Shown: positions 8,578 to 17,859, counted from the stretch's first letter. The stretch is 64,000 bases of DNA from Bog-532 sp963828445 (GCA_963828445.1 CAWHFP010000028.1:1-64000); one strand, 5' to 3'. Translations and numbers: made by a program. Notes: generated from the letters alone by a model not told the origin.

Positions 8578-9203
8578 TGGCCCCCAGCGACGACCCGGCC
8601 TGGCTCGGGTCCCGGCCCGTGCTCATCTTCGACCTGGGCGGGGTGGTGCTGGACTGGAACCCGCGCCACCTGTTCCGCACGCTGATCCCGGACGAAACCG
8701 AACGCGAGTGGTTCCTGGCCGAGGTGTGTTCCCCCGCCTGGAACGCCCAGATGGACGCGGGTAAGCCCGCCGCCGAGGCGGTCGCGGAACTGAGCGCCGA
8801 ATACCCCGAACACGCGGGCCTGATCCGCGCCTACTGGGACCGGTGGCCGGAGACGCTCGGCGGCCTGATCCCCGGCACGGCCGAACTGCTGGCCGACCTG
8901 GCCGCCGACGGCCGCGACCTGTACGCGATCACCAACTTCAACGGCGAGGTCTGGCCGCTCACCCAGGAGATGTTCCCGGTCCTGAGCTGCTTCTCCGACG
9001 TCATCGTGTCCAGCTTCGCCAAGCTGACCAAACCCGACCGGGCCATCTTCGACCTGGCCCTGCGGCGGTTCGGGGTCGCGGCCCAGGACTGCCTGTTCAT
9101 CGACGACGTCGCGGCCAACGTGGCCGGGGCCCGCGCGGCCGGGATCGCGGCCGTCCAGTTCACCTCGGCGCCCGCGCTGCGGCGACTGCTGCTGGCCCCA
9201 TAG
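8577..9203 (+). CDS. HAD-superfamily hydrolase
   Basis: A haloacid-dehalogenase-like phosphatase of about 208 residues. Motif I is LIFDLGGVVLDWN with the nucleophilic Asp, motif II is AITNFNGEVW, motif III Lys is in FAKLTKPDRAIF, and motif IV is CLFIDDVAANVAGARAAG. The cap insertion after motif I is small and helical, as in HAD-IA proteins such as YihX. The likely substrate is a small phosphorylated metabolite; a cobalamin-related role is suggested only by position. ATG 8577 overlaps the cobQ stop (TGATG) and has GGGAGA upstream; TTG 8574 would add one residue. Confidence 0.9.
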   Translation: MAPSDDPAWLGSRPVLIFDLGGVVLDWNPRHLFRTLIPDETEREWFLAEVCSPAWNAQMDAGKPAAEAVAELSAEYPEHAGLIRAYWDRWPETLGGLIPGTAELLADLAADGRDLYAITNFNGEVWPLTQEMFPVLSCFSDVIVSSFAKLTKPDRAIFDLALRRFGVAAQDCLFIDDVAANVAGARAAGIAAVQFTSAPALRRLLLAP

Positions 9204-9265
9204 CATAGGCGGCGCACATCTCCTCACGTCCGCTCACGCTCCCACCATCCCGGGGTTGGTAGAAC

Positions 9266-9715
9266 ATGCTCGAAAACGTCCTCTACACCGCCGTCGCGAC
9301 CTCGACCGGCGACGGCCGCAACGGCCATGTCGTCTCGGCCGACGGCCAGGTCGACCTGGACCTGGCCATGCCGCCCGAGATGGGCGGGTCCGGCCAGGGC
9401 GCCAACCCCGAGGAGCTGTTCGCGGCCGGGTACGCGGCCTGCTTCCACAGCGCGCTGCGCGCCGTGGCCCGCCGCTCGGGCGCTGACGTCACCGACTCCA
9501 CGGTCACCGCCTACGTCGGCATCGGGCCCGTGGACGAGGCCTTCGACCTGGTGGTGACGCTGGAGAGCGATCTGCCCAACGTCCAGCCCGAGCAGGCCCG
9601 GGAACTGGTCGACGCCGCGCACCAGGTCTGCCCGTACTCCCGGGCCACCCGCGGCAACATCAGCGTGGAACTGCGGCTCACCGGCCCGGCCGCGGCCGCC
9701 GCGCAACCGGCGTGA
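9266..9715 (+). CDS. ohr: Organic hydroperoxide resistance protein (Ohr/OsmC family)
   Basis: Thiol-dependent peroxidase of 149 residues that reduces organic hydroperoxides. The two catalytic cysteines are visible: Cys59 in YAACFHSAL and Cys122 in HQVCPYSRAT, in the sequence contexts typical of Ohr rather than of OsmC. The N-terminal YTAVATSTGDGRNGHV and PEELFAAGYAAC also fit Ohr. Codon use matches the neighbours. No MarR-type OhrR regulator gene lies beside it. thiE begins 16 bases later, so co-transcription is possible. Confidence 0.92.
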   Translation: MLENVLYTAVATSTGDGRNGHVVSADGQVDLDLAMPPEMGGSGQGANPEELFAAGYAACFHSALRAVARRSGADVTDSTVTAYVGIGPVDEAFDLVVTLESDLPNVQPEQARELVDAAHQVCPYSRATRGNISVELRLTGPAAAAAQPA

Positions 9716-9731
9716 CCGGCCGCCTGACCCG

Positions 9732-10397
9732 ATGACGGACATCCGGGCCCGGCTGGCCCAGGCCCGGCTCTACCTGTGTGTGGACGCGCGGGAACGCCAG
9801 GGTGATCTGCCGGAATTCCTGGACGCCGTGCTCGGGGCCGGGGTGGACGTGGTGCAACTCCGGCAGAAGGGCCTGGAAGCCGCCCAGGAACTGGCCTTTC
9901 TGGAGGTGTTCCGGGACAAGGCGGCCAAGCACGGGGCGCTGTTCGCGGTCAACGACCGGGCCGACCTGGCCTACGCGGCGGGCGCCGACGTCCTGCACCT
10001 GGGCCAGGACGACCTGCCGGTCCCGGTGGCCCGCCAGCTCATCGGCCCCGGCCCGATCATCGGGCGCTCCTCCCACGCCGAGCCGGAGACCGCCGAGGCG
10101 GCCGGGGCACCCGGCGTGGACTACTTCTGCACCGGCCCGGTCTGGCCCACCCCGACCAAACCGGGCCGCCCCGCTCCCGGCCTGCCGCTGGTCCGCTACG
10201 CCGCCACCCTGGACCAAGCCAGCCACCAGACCCCTCGCCCCTGGTACGCGATCGGCGGCATCGACCTGGGCAACCTGGACGAGGTGCTGGCGGCCGGGGC
10301 CCGCCGGGTGGTCGTGGTGCGCGCCCTGACCGACGCCGCCGACCCGGCGGCGGCCGCCGCGGAGTTCGCCCGCCGCCTCGCCGTCGCGTTACCCTGA
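9732..10397 (+). CDS. thiE: Thiamine-phosphate synthase ThiE
   Basis: Condenses HMP pyrophosphate with thiazole phosphate to thiamine phosphate. The 221-residue TIM barrel shows VDVVQLRQKG, FAVNDRADLAYAAGADVLHL and GQDDLP, IIGRSSHAE, YFCTGPVWPTPTKPGRP and the phosphate-binding end YAIGGIDLGNLDEVLAAGARR. Length is normal. The gene sits close behind ohr and 5 bases before metF, which suggests an operon, although other thiamine genes are absent and no THI box was seen. Confidence 0.95.
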   Translation: MTDIRARLAQARLYLCVDARERQGDLPEFLDAVLGAGVDVVQLRQKGLEAAQELAFLEVFRDKAAKHGALFAVNDRADLAYAAGADVLHLGQDDLPVPVARQLIGPGPIIGRSSHAEPETAEAAGAPGVDYFCTGPVWPTPTKPGRPAPGLPLVRYAATLDQASHQTPRPWYAIGGIDLGNLDEVLAAGARRVVVVRALTDAADPAAAAAEFARRLAVALP

Positions 10398-10402
10398 GGC
10401 AC

Positions 10403-11395
10403 ATGCCCCCGCGTCAGCGCCGATTCGCGGCCTCCGACACCGGTGTCCCCAGCGGCCCGATCCGGCACGCCGCCGCGATCCGGGACCTGATCGCGGCGGG
10501 CGGTGAGTCCTACTCGTTCGAGTTCATGCCGCCCAAGACCGACGAGGCCGAGCAGCAGCTCTGGCGGGCGATCCGGCAGCTCGAGCCGCTGCGGCCCACG
10601 TTCGTGTCGGTGACCTACGGCGCCGGGGGTTCGACCCGCGACCGCACGGTCCGGGTGACCGGCCGCATCGCCGAAGAGACCACCTTGACCCCGATGGGGC
10701 ACCTGACCGCGGTCAACCACTCCGTGGCCGAGCTGCGCCAGGTCATCGGCTCCTACGCCGCGGTCGGCGTGCGCAACATGCTGGCCCTGCGCGGTGACCC
10801 GCCGGGCGACCCCAACGCCGACTGGACCCCGCACCCCGAAGGCCTGGAACACGCCGAACAACTGGTCCGCCTGATCCGGTCCAACGGTGACTTCTGCGTC
10901 GGCGTGGCCGCGTTCCCGGAGAAGCACCCGCGGTCGGTCAGCTTCGAGTCCGACGTCGAGTACTTCATCGCCAAGTGCCGGGCCGGGGCCGACTTCGCGG
11001 TGACCCAGATGTTCTTCTACCCCGAGGATTACCTGCGGCTGCGCGACCGGGTGGCCGCGGCCGGCTGCGAGGTGCCGATCATCCCCGGGATCATGCCGAT
11101 CACCAGCGTCCGGATCATCGACAAGGCCATCGAGCTGGGCGGCACCCGGATCCCCGCCGAGCTGACCGACCGGCTGCACGCGGTGCAGGACGACCGGGCC
11201 GCGGTGCGTGAGATCGGCGTCGACTACGGCGCGGCCATGTGCGAGCGGCTGCTGGCCGAGGGCGTCCCCGGCCTGCACTTCTACACGCTGAACTGGTCCC
11301 GGGCCACCCGCGAGATCTACCAGCGGCTCGGCCTGGCCGAGCGGGCCGCCCGCATGCGCAAGGCCGTGACGGCCGGCTCAGGCGCGCGCTCGTAG
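10403..11395 (+). CDS. metF: 5,10-methylenetetrahydrofolate reductase MetF
   Basis: FAD enzyme that makes 5-methyltetrahydrofolate for methionine synthesis. The 330-residue protein has the barrel strand SYSFEFMPPKTDEAE with the catalytic Glu, FVSVTYGAGGSTRDRT, HLTAVNHS, NMLALRGDPPG, FCVGVAAFPEKHP, AVTQMFFYPEDYL and PIIPGIMPITS, all hallmark segments of MetF. The N-terminus has about 25 extra residues before the barrel. It fits with metK, glyA and cobalamin genes in the same window as parts of one-carbon metabolism. Its 3' end overlaps the convergent GNAT gene by 18 bases. Confidence 0.95.
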   Translation: MPPRQRRFAASDTGVPSGPIRHAAAIRDLIAAGGESYSFEFMPPKTDEAEQQLWRAIRQLEPLRPTFVSVTYGAGGSTRDRTVRVTGRIAEETTLTPMGHLTAVNHSVAELRQVIGSYAAVGVRNMLALRGDPPGDPNADWTPHPEGLEHAEQLVRLIRSNGDFCVGVAAFPEKHPRSVSFESDVEYFIAKCRAGADFAVTQMFFYPEDYLRLRDRVAAAGCEVPIIPGIMPITSVRIIDKAIELGGTRIPAELTDRLHAVQDDRAAVREIGVDYGAAMCERLLAEGVPGLHFYTLNWSRATREIYQRLGLAERAARMRKAVTAGSGARS

Positions 11396-11941
11396 CGGCA
11401 GCGGAGCCCCCATCACCGCGTACGGCGGGTCGCCACCCGAGAACCGGAACGCGGTCAGCAGGTCGACGAAGCCCGCGCTGCGGTACAGGTGCCGTGCGGG
11501 CGAATCGGAGTCATGCGTGGACAGCAGCGCGTTGTGCTCGGCCCGCCCGTCGGTGAGCGTGTACAGCAGGCTCCGCCCCAGCCCCCGACCCTGGTAGGCC
11601 GGGCTCACGTGCAGCTCGGCCACCTCGAACGAGTCCGACAGCCAGCGGGTGGCCTGGTCGGCCCCGGACGTGGCCGCGATCGCGTAGTGGACCATGTCGT
11701 GCCACCACTGGCCCGGTTCACCGTGGAAGCCGTAGCTGAACGCGACCGGCTCCCCGTTCTCGTCCAGCACGGCCAGGGCCCGGAACCCCGGGTTGGTGGC
11801 GTGCCGGGCCATGATCGAGCGCCGCCCGGACAGCTGCGAAGGCGCCGGGTTCATCGCCAGCGTGTACACGGCCAGCATCTTGTCCACGGCCGCGACGAAG
11901 CGTGCGGCTCCCAGTTCCGTCAGCGTCGTCGCCGGCCCCAT
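11378..11941 (-). CDS. GNAT-family N-acetyltransferase
   Basis: A 187-residue acetyltransferase. The acetyl-CoA site is VAELHVSPAYQGRGLGRSLL (motif A, R/Q-x-x-G-x-G), preceded by FRALAVLDENGEPVAFSYG and followed by STHDSDSPARHLYRSAGFVDL, the usual GNAT beta5-alpha4 region. The acceptor is unknown. ATG 11941 is chosen because upstream codons lack coding character, even though the frame is open to 12247. It converges with metF and the ends overlap by 18 bases, so no separate terminator is possible between them. Confidence 0.85.
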   Translation of the reverse strand: MGPATTLTELGAARFVAAVDKMLAVYTLAMNPAPSQLSGRRSIMARHATNPGFRALAVLDENGEPVAFSYGFHGEPGQWWHDMVHYAIAATSGADQATRWLSDSFEVAELHVSPAYQGRGLGRSLLYTLTDGRAEHNALLSTHDSDSPARHLYRSAGFVDLLTAFRFSGGDPPYAVMGAPLPLRARA

Positions 11942-12104
11942 TCTGGAGAGCTTACGGGACAACCCTGAAGGCCCCGCCTCGCCCCGCCCGAGCGCCCTGC
12001 CTCGGTCCGCTCCCCGGCATATCCGGTAATACCTATCTAAATTATTGACAATGGGGAAGCCCGGTGTTCTTCTGAGCGTGACGGTCAGCAGAGAGAGGAG
12101 CCTC

Positions 12105-13028
12105 ATGTCCACCAGTGAACCGGGTATCGACGTCCGGCGCATCGCGGGCCACATCGGCGCCGAAATCACCGGCGTGCGCCTGGCCGCCGACCTTCCCGGC
12201 GACGTCTTCGGCACGGTCCGGCAGGCCCTGCTGGAGCACAAGGTCATCTACTTCCGCGGCCAGGACCACCTGAGCGACGCGGAGCAGGCCGGTTTCGCGC
12301 GGCTGTTCGGTGACCTGACCACCGCCCACCCGACCGTGCCCGGGGCCGCCGCCGAGCCGCACGTGCTGGAACTGGACGCCCAGGCCGGCGGGGGCAAGGC
12401 CAACGCCTGGCACACCGACGTCACGTTCGTGGACCGGGTGCCGGCGGTGTCCATCCTGCGCGCCGTCACCCTGCCGCCCTACGGGGGCGACACCTGCTGG
12501 GCCAACACCGCCACCGCGTATGCGTCCCTGTCGCCCGAGCTGCGCACCCTGGCCGACAGCCTGCACGCGCTGCACACCAACGCCTACGACTACGCCACCC
12601 AGTCCGGCGGCGGGGTCGGCAACAAGTCCGACAAGGACGAGCGCCACCACCGTGAGGTGTTCCTGTCCACGATCTTCCAGACCGAGCACCCGGTGGTCCG
12701 CGTGCACCCCGAGACGGGGGAGCGGGCCCTGCTGCTCGGCCAGTTCGTCAAGGAGATCCTGGGGGTGTCCGGCTCCGACTCCCGTTACCTGTTCGACCTG
12801 TTCCAGCGGCACGTGACCCGGCTGGAGAACACGGTCCGCTGGCACTGGAGCCCGGGTGACGTCGCCATCTGGGACAACCGGGCCACCCAGCACTACGCCA
12901 TCGACGACTACGGCGACCTGCCCCGCCGGATGCACCGCGTCACCGTGGCCGGCGACATCCCGGTCGGCGTCGACGGCTTCCACAGCCAAGCCGTCCAGGG
13001 CGAGTCCGCCGCCTACGTCACCGCCTGA
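12105..13028 (+). CDS. TauD/TfdA-family Fe(II)/2-oxoglutarate dioxygenase
   Basis: A 307-residue alpha-ketoglutarate dioxygenase. The iron triad is visible: His103 and Asp105 in WHTDVTF and distal His263 in RATQHYAIDDYG. LLEHKVIYFRGQDHLS and RVTVAGD are typical of the taurine dioxygenase/alkylsulfatase (TauD/AtsK) group. It probably releases sulfite or sulfate from a sulfonate or sulfate ester. This is supported by the convergent SsuD-like monooxygenase gene. ATG 12105 follows GAGAGGAG; an in-frame ATG at 12051 lies just after an AT-rich promoter-like stretch (12025-12050, with TTGACA at 12045) and could serve a longer form. Confidence 0.9.
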   Translation: MSTSEPGIDVRRIAGHIGAEITGVRLAADLPGDVFGTVRQALLEHKVIYFRGQDHLSDAEQAGFARLFGDLTTAHPTVPGAAAEPHVLELDAQAGGGKANAWHTDVTFVDRVPAVSILRAVTLPPYGGDTCWANTATAYASLSPELRTLADSLHALHTNAYDYATQSGGGVGNKSDKDERHHREVFLSTIFQTEHPVVRVHPETGERALLLGQFVKEILGVSGSDSRYLFDLFQRHVTRLENTVRWHWSPGDVAIWDNRATQHYAIDDYGDLPRRMHRVTVAGDIPVGVDGFHSQAVQGESAAYVTA

Positions 13029-13038
13029 CCTGCGCCCG

Positions 13039-13059
13039 GGGCGCCCCACTGGGGCGCCC
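13039..13059. terminator. Hairpin between convergent tauD-like and ssuD-like genes
   Basis: Perfect 9-bp stem GGGCGCCCC / GGGGCGCCC with loop ACT, ten bases after the dioxygenase stop. It has no U-tract, as is common in actinobacteria, and can serve both convergent genes. Confidence 0.7.
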
Positions 13060-13099
13060 ACCGCGGCGCGACCCGTGCCCAGCGCCCCGCCGCCAGCAG

Positions 13100-14158
13100 C
13101 TACCGCGCGAACAGCGGCCCGTGCTCCAGCCGGGGCAGCACGTGCCGCGCGAACAGGTCTCCCTCCGCGATATGCGGGTACCCCGACAGAATGAACGCCT
13201 CCATCCCCAGTTCCTGATACGCCCGGAGCTTGCCCAGCACCTGGTCCGGATCCCCGACGATGGCCGCCCCGGCCCCGGACCGGGCCCGCCCGATCCCGGT
13301 CCACAGCCCCGGCTCCGCGAACCCGTCGTCGGTGGCCAGGTCCCGCAGCTCCCGCTGCCGCGCGTTCCCCGCCGAGGTGGTGTCCAGCGACCGTTGCCGG
13401 ATCTGCTCCCCGGTCTCCGCGTCCAGCCGGGACAGCAGCCGCCCGGCCGCCTCCCGGGCCTCGTCTTCGGTCGAACGCACGATCACGTGCGCCCGGTACC
13501 CGAACCGCAGCTCCCGCCCGTACCTGGCCGCCCGGGCCCGCATGTCTTCGATCACCGACCGCACTCCGGGCAGGGTGTCCGGCCACATCAGGAACACGTC
13601 GGCGGCCTGGGCGGCGACCTCACGGGCGGGCTCGGACAGGCCGCCGAAGTAGAACGGCGGGCAGCCCGACGGCGGCCGCACCCGCGGCGGGTCCAGGGTC
13701 AGGTCGACGAAGTCCCCGTGGAAGTCCACTGGTTTGCCGTCCAGCAGATCCCGGAGCACGCCCATGATCTCGAGCGTGCGCTGGTAGCGCGGCCCGGACT
13801 CCAGCTTCTGGCCGGGCAGGTCGGAGGAGATGATGTTGACCGTCAGGCGGCCGCCCAGCATCTGGTCCAAGGTGGCGATCTGCCGGGCCAGCTGGGGCAC
13901 CCACATCTCGCCCATCCGCACCGCGACCAGCAACTGCATCCGGCGCAGCAGCGGCGCGATCCCGGCCGCGAAGCTGACCGAGTCGATGCCCATGGTGTAC
14001 CCGGACGGGAGCAGCAGGTTGTCGTAGCCGCCGTCCTCGGCCGACAGGGCGATGGCCCGGCAGTGCTCCCAGCTCGACTGCAGGGCCGGGTCGGTCACGC
14101 CCAGGAACTCGTAGTCGTCGTCGCACAGCGCGGCGAACCAGGAAACCTCACACCCCAT
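13100..14158 (-). CDS. LLM-class flavin monooxygenase, alkanesulfonate monooxygenase (SsuD) type
   Basis: A 352-residue bacterial-luciferase-like enzyme that uses reduced flavin and oxygen. Characteristic parts are LSAEDGGYDNLLLPSGYTMG, LVAVRMGEMWVPQLARQIAT, LDQMLGGRLTVNIISSDLPG, FYFGGLSEPAREVAAQAADV and AIVGDPDQVLGKLRAY. The pattern fits FMNH2-dependent alkanesulfonate monooxygenases that free sulfite from sulfonates. No flavin reductase or ABC transporter gene lies nearby, so the reductase must be elsewhere. ATG 14158 is preferred over longer in-frame starts, which give Arg/Pro/Gly-rich non-conserved sequence. It lies 35 bases downstream of the GH2 gene on the same strand and may be co-transcribed with it. 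Confidence 0.85.
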   Translation of the reverse strand: MGCEVSWFAALCDDDYEFLGVTDPALQSSWEHCRAIALSAEDGGYDNLLLPSGYTMGIDSVSFAAGIAPLLRRMQLLVAVRMGEMWVPQLARQIATLDQMLGGRLTVNIISSDLPGQKLESGPRYQRTLEIMGVLRDLLDGKPVDFHGDFVDLTLDPPRVRPPSGCPPFYFGGLSEPAREVAAQAADVFLMWPDTLPGVRSVIEDMRARAARYGRELRFGYRAHVIVRSTEDEAREAAGRLLSRLDAETGEQIRQRSLDTTSAGNARQRELRDLATDDGFAEPGLWTGIGRARSGAGAAIVGDPDQVLGKLRAYQELGMEAFILSGYPHIAEGDLFARHVLPRLEHGPLFAR

Positions 14159-14193
14159 GGTGTCCTGGCTTACCCCTCTGCGGCGGCGGCGAA

Positions 14194-16710
14194 TCAGTCC
14201 AGGCGCTGGCGGGCCGCCCGCCCGACGTTGACCTGGACCCGGGCCCGGCCCAGCGTGGGATGCTCGGCGGTCACCGTGACCAGGCCGGTCCGCCCCGCCC
14301 GCGAGCGCAGCCACACCGCACCCAGGCCCCCGTACTCGCCGAACGCGAACGGATTGTCTCCCACCAGGTCCGCCGGCCCGTCCACGGCCAGGAACACCAG
14401 CCCGCTGGCGTAGCGGCGCTGGTTGCCGTAGGCGTCCACCGCGCGGAACACCAGCCGGGTGGCGTCCGACCCGTCATCGACGATCTCCAGGTCGTCGGCG
14501 GTCATGGCCAGGTGGTCACCGGCCGGGTCCGACGACATCCGGATCATGGCCACCAGCGAGCCGTCCACGTAGCCCTCGATGCGCAGCTCCGGGTGGTCGT
14601 CGGGGGACACCCGCAGGTCGAGCAGGGTCGGCGGGTAGTTCAGGTGCCCGTACAGCTCGGAGTCCAGCATGGGCTGGCCCGTGCCCGCGTGGGTGTCGCC
14701 GACGAACACCGCGACCTGCTCGCAGTTGTTGGCCAGCAGGGCGTCCGGCCGCGGCCCGCCGGGGGAGGCCCCGGCCCCCAGTTCCCAGAAGAACACCGGC
14801 ACCACCACCGGCCGGACCCGGGGGTCGACCTGGGACAGGTAGATCGCGGCCCCCGGCTTGGCCACCCGGAACCCGTCGGCCACCCCGGCCCACTTGACCC
14901 CCTCGCCGTAGTTGCCGAACGGGCTCGCGTAGTCGAACCCGGCCCAGGCCAGCAGGCCCGCGTAGCGGGAGTCCGACTGCGCGCCGTCGTGGACCTGGGC
15001 GTGGAACACCGCCTGCTGGGCCAGGTGCGCGGGCGGGTCGGTCCACCGGTACCGGTGCGGGTGCGGCATCTCCACCCCGACCGACTCGGTGACCAGGTAC
15101 GGGATGTTCGGCAGCGGCGGCCGCAGCCGCGCGTTCCCGGCCTCGTCCCGGTGGTAGTCGTTGAACGCGAACACGTCCTCGTCCCAGCCCGCCTGGTGCT
15201 GGGTGTACATCGCCCCCGACGACGGCCGGGTCCCGTCCAGCTGGCGGGCGCGGGCCCGGGTCCGCGCGTACAGCCCCGGGTGGGCCCGGGTCTCGTTCAG
15301 CCGGGTGCCCCAGATGATCACCGACGGCCGGCTGCGGTCCCGGACCACCATGTCGTGCACGTTCTGCACCACCAGGTCCTGCCAGGCCGGGCCGCCGACG
15401 TGGTGCCAGCCCGGCGTCTCCTCCCACACCATCAGCCCCAGCTCGTCGCAGGCGTCGAGGAAGTGCGGCGACTGGGTGTAGTGCGAGCAGCGGACCATGT
15501 TGCAGTTGAAGTCCTTGCGCAGGATCTCGGCGTCACGCCGCTGGACCCGGGCGGGCATGGCCATCCCGGTGTACGGGAACAGCTGGTGCCGGTCCAGGCC
15601 GAAGATCTTCAGCCGCTGGCCGTTGAGGAAGAACCCGTCCGTACGGAATTCGGCCTGGCGGAACCCGATCTTCTGCCGGACCGAGTGGGACCCGGCTCCG
15701 GGCACGGTCAGCGTGGTGGTCAGGTGGTACAGCCGCGGGTCGTCCGGCGACCACAGCCCGGCCTCGCTCAGGCCGGTCAGCGGCACGGTGGTCACCGTCT
15801 CCCCGGCCACCGGCGCGGGCAGGGTCTGGGTCACCGACGCGATGACCTTCTCGTGGTCGGTGAGCACGGTGTCCAGCCGGGCGGGCTCCTGCCCCGCGTC
15901 CCCGCTGCTGCCCGCGCTGCTGCCCGCCGTGTTGATGGTGCACTGGATGTCCACCCGCCGGGTGGGCGCCAGCACGTCCACCGTCCGCGCGTACACGTCG
16001 GACAGGTAGGCGTCCGGCACCACCCGCAGCCGGACGTCCCGGTAGATGCCGCCCGGCTGGTAGAAGTCCACCGACTCCGGCCGGGACGAGGTCGGCGGGA
16101 TCGGGATGCAGCGGGCGTCCACGACCACCGCCAGCAGGTTGTCCCCGCTGCTCAGCTGGCCGGTCAGCTCGGCCGTGAACGGCAGGTACCCGCCCTGGTG
16201 GCTGGTGATGATCGTGCCGTTGAGCAGCACGGTGGCGGTGACCATCACCCCGTCGAAGTCGACCAGGACCCGGCCGTCCCGCCCCTGGTCACGCCGCAGC
16301 TGGTCACCGTCGAGGTGCCGCCGGTAGACCCACACGTCCTCCCACGACCGCGGGTCCCACCGCTGCCAGGACAGCTCGGTCACGCAGTGCGGCAGGGTCA
16401 CCGGCGCCAGCGGGCCCTCGTGGTAGGACGGCTGATCGGCCCCGGTGACGTACTTCCCGAACAGCCAGCCGGTGTTCAGGTCGTACTCGCGGCTCGCCAC
16501 CACCGGACGGGCCACCGGGCCCGGCCTGTCCGGCGTGCTGGCCTGCGCGTGCCCGCGCGTGACCAGCTCGGTCAGGGCGAACCCGGCCCCGGCCGCCCCC
16601 GCGGCCAGGCCTGCCGCCAGCAGCGAGCGCCGGGCCAGCCCGGTCCCGTCCCTGCTCCCGGCGGGCGGCCCGGGGGCAGCCGGAACCTGGGGATCAGGCG
16701 GTGAGCCCAT
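14194..16710 (-). CDS. Tat-exported glycoside hydrolase family 2 protein
   Basis: An 838-residue GH2 enzyme. The N-terminus has a twin-arginine signal (LARRSLLAAGLAAGAAGAGF, about residues 26-45) with Ala-rich cleavage region RGHAQA, so it should act outside the cytoplasm. Next come the jelly-roll sugar-binding domain (WEDVWVYRRHL, GYLPFTAELT), an Ig-like domain, and the TIM barrel with GFRQAEF, RCSHYTQSPHFLDACDELGL and VWEETPGWHHVG. Acid/base Glu lies in IIWGTRLNETRAHPG and the nucleophile is probably the Glu in YLVTESVGVEMPH. Substrate could be a beta-galactoside, glucuronide or mannoside. GGAGG lies 8 bases before ATG 16710. Further Ig-like domains form the C-terminus. Confidence 0.88.
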   Translation of the reverse strand: MGSPPDPQVPAAPGPPAGSRDGTGLARRSLLAAGLAAGAAGAGFALTELVTRGHAQASTPDRPGPVARPVVASREYDLNTGWLFGKYVTGADQPSYHEGPLAPVTLPHCVTELSWQRWDPRSWEDVWVYRRHLDGDQLRRDQGRDGRVLVDFDGVMVTATVLLNGTIITSHQGGYLPFTAELTGQLSSGDNLLAVVVDARCIPIPPTSSRPESVDFYQPGGIYRDVRLRVVPDAYLSDVYARTVDVLAPTRRVDIQCTINTAGSSAGSSGDAGQEPARLDTVLTDHEKVIASVTQTLPAPVAGETVTTVPLTGLSEAGLWSPDDPRLYHLTTTLTVPGAGSHSVRQKIGFRQAEFRTDGFFLNGQRLKIFGLDRHQLFPYTGMAMPARVQRRDAEILRKDFNCNMVRCSHYTQSPHFLDACDELGLMVWEETPGWHHVGGPAWQDLVVQNVHDMVVRDRSRPSVIIWGTRLNETRAHPGLYARTRARARQLDGTRPSSGAMYTQHQAGWDEDVFAFNDYHRDEAGNARLRPPLPNIPYLVTESVGVEMPHPHRYRWTDPPAHLAQQAVFHAQVHDGAQSDSRYAGLLAWAGFDYASPFGNYGEGVKWAGVADGFRVAKPGAAIYLSQVDPRVRPVVVPVFFWELGAGASPGGPRPDALLANNCEQVAVFVGDTHAGTGQPMLDSELYGHLNYPPTLLDLRVSPDDHPELRIEGYVDGSLVAMIRMSSDPAGDHLAMTADDLEIVDDGSDATRLVFRAVDAYGNQRRYASGLVFLAVDGPADLVGDNPFAFGEYGGLGAVWLRSRAGRTGLVTVTAEHPTLGRARVQVNVGRAARQRLD

Positions 16711-17280
16711 GCCGAACAAACCTCCACGCATGCATGTTGGCGCGCGAAACCACGCGATCCCGGATCCGAGGCTTTCTGTGAGCAGGCCCTTGCGTCGGCG
16801 GGTCCACAAAGAGGACGAAACAGCGTCGCGATTAGTTGCAGCCCCGGCGGCTCACCGCCACCCCGACCCCCTCAACATAACGACTCCCGCCCCGGCCGGG
16901 TGGCAACTCTGAGCAACTATTCCATGACTTAGAAGCACGAAACCCTGGAACCCTTCTCCGGCTTGAGACCACGGGCTGGCTCCCCATCCCCCGGCCGGCG
17001 TCCCGGGAGGTGCGCCCGCTCCCGCCCGCCCCCCGGCTCCCGTCGCCCAGTAGGCCATGACTCCCGCGGTCTGGCCCGGCCCGGCCCGCGCCCCCGAAAA
17101 TGTCAGACCCTCCCCCTACATTCGAACGCAGGTACAGATGGACTGGACACCTTGCCGAAAGTGTGTTCGACTGGATGTGCGAAAGACCGGCACCGGACCC
17201 CCCTCGGGTGCCGGGCCCGGGCCGGGTGCGGTTAAGGGAAGGCCGCACCCGGCACGGTCCGCAGCGTAGAGAGGACGACG
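16711..17280. other. Promoter-containing spacer between divergent GH2 and HEPN genes
   Basis: About 570 bases without a convincing gene. It must hold the promoters for the minus-strand GH2 gene and the plus-strand HEPN gene. A Pro/Arg/Gly-rich open frame on the minus strand (16832-17248) has no homology that I recognise. No riboswitch or clear operator was found. Confidence 0.4.
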
Positions 17281-17796
17281 ATGATGAACGGTGTCTCGAC
17301 TAACACCGTTTCAGCTGGCACCGTGACGTCAGCGCAGGCGCGCGCGGCGCGGGCCGGCAGGCCGTCACCGGGCGGCCTGCCGAGGACCAGAGTGGCGCCG
17401 TCGGCCCTGGGCCAGCTGGAGTCGGCCCGGCGCTACCTGGCCGAAGCGGCCGACGAGCCCGCGCCCGCCATCCGGTACGTGAACGCGCACCTGGCCGCGC
17501 TCCGGGCCGCGGCCGCGGTGGTGGCCGCCCGCGGTGAGCCCCCGACCGGCGGACGGCGCCGGCGGCCCCGCAGCGTGTGGGAACTGCTGCCGCAGGTCGA
17601 GCCGACCCTGGCCGAGTGGGCCGCGTTCTTCGCGGCCGGGGCCAGCAAGCGGGCCGCGGCCGAGGCGGGCCTGTCCCGCGCGGTGACCCTGCACGAGGCC
17701 GACGACCTGCTGCGCGACGCCGACGTCTTCGTGTCGGTGGTGGAGACCGCGCTCGGCGTCGACCAGACCCCGCTCCCGCTCCGCCCGGCGGGCTGA
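17281..17796 (+). CDS. SAV_6107-family HEPN domain protein
   Basis: A 171-residue protein. After about 40 low-complexity residues it forms a helical HEPN-like domain: LGQLESARRYLAEAADEPAP, AIRYVNAHLAALRAAAAVVA, RSVWELLPQVEPTLAEWAAF, FAAGASKRAAAEAG and LLRDADVFVSVVETALG. This matches the small SAV_6107 family common in actinobacteria, close to genome-maintenance genes in some species. The residues R-x4-H needed for HEPN ribonucleases are not evident, so a nuclease role is not supported. AGAGAGGAC lies before the tandem ATG ATG start. It converges with bldD across a strong hairpin. Confidence 0.85.
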   Translation: MMNGVSTNTVSAGTVTSAQARAARAGRPSPGGLPRTRVAPSALGQLESARRYLAEAADEPAPAIRYVNAHLAALRAAAAVVAARGEPPTGGRRRRPRSVWELLPQVEPTLAEWAAFFAAGASKRAAAEAGLSRAVTLHEADDLLRDADVFVSVVETALGVDQTPLPLRPAG

Positions 17797-17825
17797 CCAG
17801 ACCGCAAGCACCAGCAGGCACGGAA

Positions 17826-17859
17826 AAGGCGGCGCACCGTCGATGCGGTGCGCCGCCTT
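17826..17859. terminator. Bidirectional terminator between HEPN gene and bldD
   Basis: 13-bp perfect stem AAGGCGGCGCACC / GGTGCGCCGCCTT with loop GTCGATGC. A-rich bases before and TT after suit both directions. Confidence 0.85.

Noticed and set aside
17281..17796. HEPN toxin of a toxin-antitoxin pair
   Set aside because: No R-x4-H motif and no adjacent MNT antitoxin gene; it matches the SAV_6107 family of non-toxin proteins.
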